From Pseudomonadota bacterium (lineage in GTDB: Bacteria; Pseudomonadota; Gammaproteobacteria; UBA4575): a stretch of 19,263 nucleotides of DNA. The DNA lies in contig VXPJ01000139.1 of assembly GCA_009839635.1 (NCBI GenBank), forward strand, positions 1-19,263. Reading direction: 5' to 3'. The position numbers and the translations under genes are program-made. Below, one piece after another: positions 1-6,228 of the stretch (its first letter is position 1; the number at the start of each line of letters is the position of its first letter). The notes beneath the pieces were generated by a model that worked only from the letters and a program-made list of their open reading frames with translations, was not told where the DNA came from and made no database searches.

Positions 1-771
1 GGATACGATGGCACCAGCATGACCCATGCGACGTCCCTTGGGTGCCGTCAGTCCTGCGATATAGGCAACCAGCGGTTTGGTCATGTGATTTTTGAAATAC
101 TCCGCAGCATCGGCTTCCTGGGGTCCTCCGATTTCGCCGATCAGCATGACGGCCTCGGTCTCCGGATCTGCTTCAAACAGTTCAAGAATATCGCGGTGAG
201 AGCAGCCGTTGATGGGGTCACCACCAATTCCGACACTGGTGCTGATTCCAATTCCACTTGCCTTCATCTGGGATGCGGCCTCGTAACCAAGTGTGCCCGA
301 GCGTGCAACGATACCTACGTTTCCGGGGATATAGATATGCCCTGGCATGATGCCCAGCAGGCATCTGTCCGGGCTGATCGTTCCGGCGCAGTTGGGGCCG
401 GTCAGCCGCATGCGCTCTTCTTTCTTGTAACGGTACATGTAACGCTTTACAAGCATCATGTCCTGTGCGGGGATACCATCGGTAATTGCTACACAGGTTT
501 TGATGCCCGCATCGGCTGCTTCCATGATCGAGTCAGCAGCAAATGAAGCGGGCACGAACACGATACTGGCATCGGCCCCGGTTTCCTCCACCGCATCCTT
601 CATCGTGTTGAACACAGGCAGGTCGAGATGGGTCTGTCCGCCCTTGCCAGGCGTTACGCCACCGACCACCTGAGTGCCATATTCAAGCATTTCCTTGGCG
701 TGGAACGTGCCAATTTTACCTGTGAAGCCCTGGATCAGTACCTTGGTATTGCTATCAATCATTATGCTCAT
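1..771 (-). CDS. mtkB: Malate-CoA ligase (malate thiokinase) alpha subunit, partial
   Basis: Alpha subunit of the ADP-forming malate-CoA ligase, which with MtkA makes malyl-CoA from malate, CoA and ATP in the serine cycle. The reverse strand reads 257 codons from ATG at 771 to the window edge, so the C-terminus, roughly 40 residues by the family length of about 296, is missing. Visible family features are the CoA-binding N-terminus (VLIQGFTGKIGTFHAKEM), the GGVTPGKGG loop, GPNCAGTISP, and near the edge GHAGAIVS, whose His251 is the phospho-histidine of the succinyl-CoA synthetase alpha family. A clear AGGAG lies 6 nt before the ATG. The gene starts 17 bp after mtkA. SucD of the TCA cycle is the main alternative; the partner subunit and the mcl and sgaA neighbours favour MtkB. 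The start is firm. Confidence 0.9.
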   Translation of the reverse strand, partial: MSIMIDSNTKVLIQGFTGKIGTFHAKEMLEYGTQVVGGVTPGKGGQTHLDLPVFNTMKDAVEETGADASIVFVPASFAADSIMEAADAGIKTCVAITDGIPAQDMMLVKRYMYRYKKEERMRLTGPNCAGTISPDRCLLGIMPGHIYIPGNVGIVARSGTLGYEAASQMKASGIGISTSVGIGGDPINGCSHRDILELFEADPETEAVMLIGEIGGPQEADAAEYFKNHMTKPLVAYIAGLTAPKGRRMGHAGAIVS

Positions 772-788
772 GGGTGTCTCCTAACGCT

Positions 789-1973
789 TTATGAGGCTTC
801 AATCACGCGGTTGCGTTCTGCCACAACTTTCTCTGCAGCTTCAGACAACGTATCCGCAGTGATGACCGGATGGCCACTGTCTTTGAGCATCTGCATGCCT
901 TTTTCCACATTTGTTCCGGAAAGACGTACAACGACGGGAGTTCTTACATTCAGCTTGTCGAATGCCTGTATCACACCCTCGGCAATCCAGTCACAGCGGT
1001 TGATGCCGGCAAAGATGTTGACCAGCATGGCCTTGACGCTTTCGTCATCCAGCACCAGCCTGAAGGCCTTGGTCACCCGGTCCGGGGAGGCGCCGCCGCC
1101 GATGTCCAGAAAGTTGGCCGGTTCACCGCCTTTGTGCTTGATCATGTCCATGGTTGCCATCGCCAGTCCTGCACCATTGATCATGCAGCCGATGTCACCA
1201 TCCAGCCCTACGTAACTCAGGCCCCTGTCCGACGCTGCCGTTTCACGCGAGTCCTCCTGAGACTTGTCACGCAACTCGGAGATCTTCGGTCTTCGAAAGA
1301 GGGCATTGTCATCAAAGCTCATCTTGGCGTCCAGTGCCAGGATGTGATTGTCCTTGGTGACCACTAGGGGATTGATTTCTACCAGGGTAGCGTCAAGTTC
1401 ACGAAAGGCCTGATACGCGCCTTCGATGCAATGTACCGCCTGGCTGATCATCTCGGGATGAATGTTCAGGGCAAATCCGAGCTCCCGCGCCTGGAAATCC
1501 CGCAAGCCCACGGCAGGCTCGACTTCCAGCCTGTGGATGCTCCCCGGCTTGGTTGCAGCCACTTCTTCGATATCCATGCCGCCTTCGGTTGAGGTGACGA
1601 TCGTGACACGCTGCTTGTTCCGGTCCAGCACCAGGGCCAGATAAATCTCGCGTTCTATGTCTGCAACCTGTTCAATGTAGAGTCGGTAAACGACTTTCCC
1701 TCCGGGGCCGGTCTGATGGGTAACCAGGCGTTTGCCGAGCAACTCCTCGGCTGCATTCCAGATTTCCTCGTCGCTTGAGCAGATCTTGATTCCACCGGCC
1801 TTGCCTCGTGCACCGGAATGAATCTGTGCCTTCACGGCCCACTGGTGTCCGCCGATCTCCTTGGCCCGATAAACCGCCTGTTCGGGGCTGTACGCGAGGC
1901 CCCCGGGGGAGATTCCGACACCGAACTCCGATAGCAACTCTTTCGCTTGATACTCATGAATATCCACTTGCAT
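789..1973 (-). CDS. mtkA: Malate-CoA ligase (malate thiokinase) beta subunit
   Basis: Beta, ATP-grasp subunit of malate-CoA ligase (394 aa, the normal length). With MtkB it activates malate to malyl-CoA, the substrate of the adjacent lyase. The N-terminus IHEYQAKELL and the nucleotide-binding stretch SGARGKAGGIK (53-63) are typical of the SucC/MtkA fold. EINPLVV (199-205), NGAGLAMATMDMIKH (266-280), FLDIGGGASPDRV and IFAGINRCDWIAEGV follow. The protein agrees better with remembered methylotroph MtkA sequences than with SucC, for example at LLGKRLVT, GGMDIEE and DAKMSFDDNALFRR. The ATG has GGGAGG only about 2 nt upstream, which is unusually close, but no other start fits the conserved N-terminus. 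A 133 bp gap separates it from mcl upstream, which leaves room for an internal promoter. Confidence 0.93.
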   Translation of the reverse strand: MQVDIHEYQAKELLSEFGVGISPGGLAYSPEQAVYRAKEIGGHQWAVKAQIHSGARGKAGGIKICSSDEEIWNAAEELLGKRLVTHQTGPGGKVVYRLYIEQVADIEREIYLALVLDRNKQRVTIVTSTEGGMDIEEVAATKPGSIHRLEVEPAVGLRDFQARELGFALNIHPEMISQAVHCIEGAYQAFRELDATLVEINPLVVTKDNHILALDAKMSFDDNALFRRPKISELRDKSQEDSRETAASDRGLSYVGLDGDIGCMINGAGLAMATMDMIKHKGGEPANFLDIGGGASPDRVTKAFRLVLDDESVKAMLVNIFAGINRCDWIAEGVIQAFDKLNVRTPVVVRLSGTNVEKGMQMLKDSGHPVITADTLSEAAEKVVAERNRVIEAS

Positions 1974-2106
1974 TCCCTCCCGAGAAATAATTCGTTTCTA
2001 TCGCCTATTCGTGGCTCTTCGACATATTCCTGCCAGATGGATAGATGCTCAAAATCCAAACACCTACCGGGAGCCTACAACAGACGAACGGAAAACTGCT
2101 GAGATA

Positions 2107-3048
2107 CTAGGATCTGGCAGCAATGGCCTCAGCGGCGCGCACAACGTTTTCCGCCATGCGTGCTGATGCTGCATCAATCATTTTACCATCGAGTGAGGCA
2201 GCGCCCTTACCCTCTTTGGCAGCCTTTTCCAGTTCTTCCAGGATCCTTTTCGCCCGGTTGATCTCAGCTTCAGGCGGCGTAAAAACTTCATTTGCCAGTT
2301 CAATCTGCTTGGGATGAATCGCCCATTTTCCTTCACACCCCAAGGCAGCCGCACGGCGAGCGGCCAAAAGATACCCGTCCGGATCGTCGAAATCCCCGAA
2401 TGGGCCATCAATCGGGCGCAGCCCGTAAGCTCTGCAGGCGACCGTCATGCGCGAAATTGCCGCATGCCACTGATCGCCCGGGTAATCCGGATTCAAGCCG
2501 CCGATGTTGACCGTTCTGGCACGATTGCTTGCGGCATAATCTGCCACACCAAAATGCATGGCTTCCATGCGCGTGCTGGAAGTAGCAATGGCTTCAACGT
2601 TGGCCATGCCCAAAGCTGTCTCGATCAGGGCTTCCAGTCCAATTCGGTTTTCCAGTCCCTTGGCCTCTTCTATCTGGGTCACCATGGCGTCCACCATGTA
2701 TACATCACCGGTGGTTCCCACCTTGGGGATGAGTATGGTGTCCAGCTTGCTGCCTGCCTGTTCCACCACGTCCACTACATCGCGATACATGTAATGGGTG
2801 TCCAGTCCGTTGATGCGCACAGAGACCGTTTTCCCATGGCCTTTCCAGTCGAACTCGTTGAGCGCGGCAATGACGTTCTTTCGTGCCTGAACCTTGTCAT
2901 CAGGTGCCACGGCATCTTCAAGGTCCAGGAACACATAATCTGCTGCACAGGTCACTGCCTTCTCCAGCATCCTGGGGTTGGAACCAGGTACAGCGAGTTC
3001 GCAGCGTTGCAATCGCTGTCTGGCCGGTTTGTATTGGGTAAAGCTCAT
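2107..3048 (-). CDS. mcl: L-malyl-CoA/beta-methylmalyl-CoA lyase, CitE family
   Basis: Cleaves malyl-CoA to glyoxylate and acetyl-CoA, the carbon-splitting step of the serine cycle. The 313 aa protein shows the HpcH/HpaI-CitE TIM-barrel features: ELAVPGSNP (17-25), FLDLEDAVAPDDK (40-52), the CoA/substrate Arg in VRINGLDTHYMYRDVVD (Arg78), the likely Mg-binding Glu142 (LIETALGMANVEAIATSS) and Asp170 (FGVADYAAS). The C-terminal part has RPIDGPFGDF, DPDGY, EGKWAIHP (239-246) and LANEVFTP. Compared with Methylobacterium MclA as remembered, the loop after IGGLNPDYPGDQWH (182-195) is about 15 residues shorter. The start codon overlaps the sgaA stop by 4 nt (ATGA), so the two are translationally coupled. 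Activity on beta-methylmalyl-CoA cannot be excluded. Confidence 0.92.
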   Translation of the reverse strand: MSFTQYKPARQRLQRCELAVPGSNPRMLEKAVTCAADYVFLDLEDAVAPDDKVQARKNVIAALNEFDWKGHGKTVSVRINGLDTHYMYRDVVDVVEQAGSKLDTILIPKVGTTGDVYMVDAMVTQIEEAKGLENRIGLEALIETALGMANVEAIATSSTRMEAMHFGVADYAASNRARTVNIGGLNPDYPGDQWHAAISRMTVACRAYGLRPIDGPFGDFDDPDGYLLAARRAAALGCEGKWAIHPKQIELANEVFTPPEAEINRAKRILEELEKAAKEGKGAASLDGKMIDAASARMAENVVRAAEAIAARS

Positions 3049-4313
3049 CTTGATTTCCTTACTGGTTTTTTCTTTGCGGCTCTGGCCTCACGCGGGGCCT
3101 TGACTGAACCGAACTTTTTAATCTTCTTGGCGGTTTTGCGGTAGTACTCTCCGGCTGCGGCAACCCCGCTGCCAGCTTTCACATTCATACCTGCATCCCG
3201 CATTGCCATTTCCACAGTGCCCAGCACGGCCATCATTCGTGCCTCATTGTTATCTCCAAGGTGTCCAATCCGGAATACCTTGCCGGCCACTTTGGACAGG
3301 CCGGCACCCAGGGAAATATTGTAGCGGTGATAGGCGATGTGAATGACTTCGGCAGCATTGACACTTGGGGGAACCTCGATCGCGGTTACCGTGTCGGAGT
3401 ACCATTTGGGTGCCTTTGCACAGGGTTTCAGTCCCCAGGCCTTGATGGCCTTTCGCACACCTTCTGCCAAGCGATGGTGGCGCTTGAATACATTTTCCAG
3501 ACCCTCATCCATGAGCAGGTCTATGGAAGCACGCAATCCACGCAGCATGGGCACCGAGGGGGTATAGGGGAAATATCCGTCCTTGTTGGTATTGATATGA
3601 TCCTGAATGTCCAGAAAGCAACGTGCACAGCGGGCTCGTTTGCGTGCCCTGAGTGCCTTCGGGCTGAACGCAACAATGGCCATTCCCGCCGGCAACATGA
3701 ATCCTTTCTGTGATCCGCTGACGGCTACGTCCACGCCCCACTGGTCCATGCGAAAATCAATGCTCGCGATAGAGCTAACTCCATCGACCATCAGCATTGC
3801 CGGATGCTTGACTGCGTCCATCGCCTTGCGCAGGCCAGCAATATCACTGGTGACCCCGGTGGCAGTTTCGTTATGACAAACCACCACAGCCCGGATCCGG
3901 TGTTCCTTGTCCGCAGCAAGGATGCGCTTGAACTTGCCGATCGGAACGCCTTCTCCCCAGGGGGTTTCGACCAGGTCGACCTCGAGGCCAATCCGGCATG
4001 CGAGGTCATACCACAGGTGACTGAACTGACCGAAGCGCGTGGTGAGGATCTTGTCCCCGGGGGACATGGTATTTGCGAGTGCTACCTCCCAGCCTGCTGT
4101 ACCGGTGGCTGGAAAGAGAAAACAGGTTCCCTTGGTTGTCTTGAATATTTTTTTGCAGTCGCGAAGCAGGGGTTTGACGAGTTCTGGAAAATCTGGAGCC
4201 CGATGATCCTCTTGCGGGACGATCATGGCGTTTTGCACGGCCTGCGGGATGTGGGTCGGACCCGGGGCAAACAGATAATTTCGTCCAGGAAATGATAATT
4301 TTTCGCTAGGCAT
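3045..4313 (-). CDS. sgaA: Serine-glyoxylate aminotransferase
   Basis: PLP enzyme that transfers the amino group of serine to glyoxylate, giving hydroxypyruvate and glycine. Fold-type I class-V aminotransferase features are NYLFAPGPTHIP (12-23), EDHRAPDFPEL (35-45), FPATGTAGWEVAL (67-79), RFGQFSHLW (93-101), HNETATGVTSD (147-157), MVDGVSSI (175-182) and the PLP lysine Lys203 in SGSQKGFMLPAG. KVFRIGHLGD (345-354) holds the carboxylate-binding Arg. Residues 391-422 form an unusual tail with 15 Lys or Arg in 32 positions, beyond the normal family end. The ATG start is followed by the expected N-terminus; AAGGA lies about 10 nt upstream. It heads the sgaA-mcl-mtkA-mtkB run, after a 253 bp gap from the formyltransferase gene. 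Confidence 0.93.
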   Translation of the reverse strand: MPSEKLSFPGRNYLFAPGPTHIPQAVQNAMIVPQEDHRAPDFPELVKPLLRDCKKIFKTTKGTCFLFPATGTAGWEVALANTMSPGDKILTTRFGQFSHLWYDLACRIGLEVDLVETPWGEGVPIGKFKRILAADKEHRIRAVVVCHNETATGVTSDIAGLRKAMDAVKHPAMLMVDGVSSIASIDFRMDQWGVDVAVSGSQKGFMLPAGMAIVAFSPKALRARKRARCARCFLDIQDHINTNKDGYFPYTPSVPMLRGLRASIDLLMDEGLENVFKRHHRLAEGVRKAIKAWGLKPCAKAPKWYSDTVTAIEVPPSVNAAEVIHIAYHRYNISLGAGLSKVAGKVFRIGHLGDNNEARMMAVLGTVEMAMRDAGMNVKAGSGVAAAGEYYRKTAKKIKKFGSVKAPREARAAKKKPVRKSR

Positions 4314-4329
4314 GGTCAGGAATCCTTAA

Positions 4330-4346
4330 TTGTAAAATTTGTAAAA
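4330..4346. repeat. Direct repeat TTGTAAAA upstream of sgaA
   Basis: TTGTAAAA occurs at 4330-4337 and again at 4339-4346, a 9 bp period, 17 bp upstream of the sgaA ATG on the minus strand. It lies in an AT-rich stretch and could be part of a promoter or an operator, or be chance. No regulator is assigned. Confidence 0.35.
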
Positions 4347-4504
4347 AACGCAAACGCCTCGATGGTTGTTGCTCCAGTCAGGACAGTCATCTCTGCATAC
4401 AGGAAGCTTTTACCCGAAAAACTACGCATCCTGCCACAAGCACAGCACTTGACTCAAGCAATTTGGTCATCGAAAAGGCGATTTCCGGGATGGTCTCGGG
4501 CCTT

Positions 4505-4537
4505 CAGAAACCCTTGAGAGTAAAATTCGGGTTTCTG
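4505..4537. repeat. Inverted repeat downstream of the formyltransferase gene
   Basis: CAGAAACCC at 4505-4513 is perfectly complementary to GGGTTTCTG at 4529-4537, with a 15 nt AT-rich loop. A second GC-rich inverted repeat (GGGCGC at 4540-4545, GCGCCC at 4556-4561) lies between it and the stop codon at 4567. No T-run follows either stem on the minus strand, so neither is a standard intrinsic terminator. They may be an attenuating or mRNA-stabilising structure between ftr and sgaA. Confidence 0.45.
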
Positions 4538-4566
4538 CGGGCGCGCAGGGGGTCAGCGCCCCCGTG

Positions 4567-5484
4567 TTACGGTTGCTTTTCGGGGTGCAGGAAAATAAAG
4601 CTTTTGCCCAAGCGCCCGCCATAGTTGCCGGCAGAAATCATCTTCAGGCCCGGCGTGTCCACAGAAGCTTTGATCGCAGCCTGTGTGGCATCGATGATGG
4701 GCTGCATGCCCTGACCGTTCATGATGATCTCCATCACGGAATGCACACCCTCGGGGAGTCCTGCCTCGACTTCCGGATTCTCCTGCAGCAGCGGGCAGAA
4801 CTTCTCATAGGTGCTGGCAATGGTGAAGTCGTAATTGCTGCCGGCCTTGGAACCACTGCCTGCAATGCCGCCCGGAAACGTCGTAATAACGCCGGGCATG
4901 GGCAGAATCGCCTCAACTCCCTTTTCCGCTGCCTCCAGCGCGGAGTCAACGCTGTCCCCGAAAAACCACAGATTGCCGCCCATCAGGCCGTCGGCATAGC
5001 CAAGCCTGCGGTCGAGGACGAACTCGCCTCCCAGGATCGGGATCCACCACATTTTGCGCCCGTATCGTTCGATGCGTCTTTGATAGCCGTTGCCAAAGTA
5101 GGCCACCTTGCGGCCCATGTGGTAGTACTCTTCCGAGTCGATCAGGTTGAAGCACGAAGCGGTCGGGCATGTGAGGACATTCTGGCTGATGCGAACCAGG
5201 GCCGAACGCTCAAGGGCCTCGACCCGGTCCTTTCGAAAACGCGGGATATGCAGCTGTACGATTGCTCCCGGGCGCCCATCCGGTGTGATGAAATCCTCAT
5301 CTCCGCCGGGGCCCACGTAGCGGTCCATGCCTGCCTCGCAGTCACACAAGATTGAGCTTGAGGCATTGCCGGTCGCTGCATTCACTGCATGGTCCAGCCA
5401 TTTTCGATCACGTGCAGTGATCAGGAATTCGGTGTACAGGCTCCTGAACGCTTCGGCGTAGGTATCATCGATAATTGCTGCCAC
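4567..5484 (-). CDS. Formylmethanofuran:tetrahydromethanopterin formyltransferase-like protein (Ftr/FhcD)
   Basis: This 305 aa protein matches the Ftr/FhcD family along its whole length. Archaeal Ftr moves a formyl group between formylmethanofuran and N5 of tetrahydromethanopterin; bacterial FhcD is a subunit of the formyltransferase/hydrolase complex. Family features are IDDTYAEAF (5-13), LITARDRKW, AATG, CEAG (49-52), TPDGRPG (67-73), VLTCPTAS (103-110), FGNGYQ (130-135), GGEFVLD, TFPGGIAGSGSKAGS (202-216), IAST, FCP, LPEGVHSVMEIIMNG and ISAGNYGGRLG (283-293). The start is GTG, 2 bp after the cyclo-ligase stop, preceded by a G-run; no ATG fits the N-terminus. fhcA, fhcB and fhcC, which normally flank fhcD, are absent here. 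It could be the FhcD of a complex encoded elsewhere, or a paralogue using another carrier such as folate. Family firm, substrate unknown. Confidence 0.88.
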   Translation of the reverse strand: MAAIIDDTYAEAFRSLYTEFLITARDRKWLDHAVNAATGNASSSILCDCEAGMDRYVGPGGDEDFITPDGRPGAIVQLHIPRFRKDRVEALERSALVRISQNVLTCPTASCFNLIDSEEYYHMGRKVAYFGNGYQRRIERYGRKMWWIPILGGEFVLDRRLGYADGLMGGNLWFFGDSVDSALEAAEKGVEAILPMPGVITTFPGGIAGSGSKAGSNYDFTIASTYEKFCPLLQENPEVEAGLPEGVHSVMEIIMNGQGMQPIIDATQAAIKASVDTPGLKMISAGNYGGRLGKSFIFLHPEKQP

Positions 5485-5486
5485 GA

Positions 5487-6125
5487 CTACCCCCGTCCAA
5501 TCCCTTCATAGACCGCATCCTCGGTGATCACCATGTCCATGTAGACGTCATGCGGGGCGACTAGGACCTCGTCAAACAGTTGTGACTCGTAACACAGTGC
5601 GACCAGCGGGCAATCCGGCCGGGCCTTCTCCAGCAGGCGGTCATAGTAGCCCTGCCCGTTTCCCATGCGCCCCCCTTTCCGGTCAAAGCCCACGCCGGGA
5701 ACCATGATGATATCGAGGTCCTCGGGTTCCACCTCTTTTTCCGGGTTTCCCCACAGTTCCCTCGGGGGCTCCAGGATGTTCCACTTTCCAACGACCATCT
5801 CTTCCAGGCTTTCCATCCACCAGAGCCCGAGCTTGTTCTCGCCATTCTCATCCTCGGTGCAATAGGGCACGATGATCTTTTTTTCGCCCTTGGCCACTTC
5901 TTCGAGCAACTGCGGCTTGGTTCGGGTCTCGGAGCGGCAGTCGATGTACCACATCGCGGTTTTTGCGCGCTGGTATTCGGGCAAGGCCATGAATTTCTGA
6001 CAGGCCCGGGCGCTGATCTCATCCTTGTTCTCTTGCGCATTGCGTCGATCATAGGCCTGGCGGCGCATCTTGTTCTTGCGTTCCATTACGGCTTCTAGCT
6101 CTTCGGGGGACAGTAGTGTAGCCAT
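5487..6125 (-). CDS. 5-formyltetrahydrofolate cyclo-ligase
   Basis: ATP-dependent enzyme that turns 5-formyl-THF into 5,10-methenyl-THF, returning N5-formyl folate to the active C1 pool. The 212 aa product has the N-terminal basic helix typical of the family (KNKMRRQAYDRR, 17-28), YIDCRSETRT (60-69), IIVPYC (84-89) and the diagnostic nucleotide-binding segment VPGVGFDRKGGRMGNGQGYY (142-161) followed by DRLL. The C-terminal block is APHDVYMDMVITE (190-202). Two starts are possible: GTG at 6128 or ATG at 6125. AGGAG at 6131-6135 is 5 nt from the ATG but only 2 nt from the GTG, so ATG is chosen. The next gene begins 2 bp after the stop, so it is almost certainly co-transcribed with the Ftr/FhcD homologue. 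Confidence 0.9.
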   Translation of the reverse strand: MATLLSPEELEAVMERKNKMRRQAYDRRNAQENKDEISARACQKFMALPEYQRAKTAMWYIDCRSETRTKPQLLEEVAKGEKKIIVPYCTEDENGENKLGLWWMESLEEMVVGKWNILEPPRELWGNPEKEVEPEDLDIIMVPGVGFDRKGGRMGNGQGYYDRLLEKARPDCPLVALCYESQLFDEVLVAPHDVYMDMVITEDAVYEGIGRG

Positions 6126-6228
6126 CACAACTCCTGAGTTATCGTTCTCGTTATTCCGGATAGGTCATTGGCAACCGGAAGGGACAATCCTAAAGGATTT
6201 GCAGGCTGCCTGACAATTTCGGGGATTT

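Larger units (their letters stand above)
4314..4566. other. Intergenic region ahead of the serine-cycle genes
   Basis: This 253 bp gap on the minus-strand transcript lies between the formyltransferase stop and the sgaA start. It contains inverted repeats just after the formyltransferase gene and a direct repeat near the sgaA start, listed separately. No coding frame was recognised. It is the longest break inside the C1 block, so a separate sgaA promoter or mRNA processing here is plausible. No good -10/-35 pair could be picked by eye. Confidence 0.6.

Noticed and set aside
1..1973. Reading the two ligase subunits as TCA-cycle succinyl-CoA synthetase (sucCD)
   Set aside because: The beta subunit resembles MtkA in several blocks and the genes directly follow sgaA and mcl, so malate is the more likely substrate. 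Family overlap means this is not absolute.
2314..3144. Long plus-strand open frame opposite mcl (276 codons)
   Set aside because: It lies antisense to a well-conserved lyase gene and has no recognisable protein features.
4505..4561. Intrinsic terminator after the formyltransferase gene
   Set aside because: Stems exist but no T-run follows them on the minus strand, so only an inverted repeat is reported.
4564..5355. Plus-strand open frame of 263 codons opposite the Ftr/FhcD homologue
   Set aside because: The reverse-strand product matches a known family throughout; this frame is its antisense shadow.
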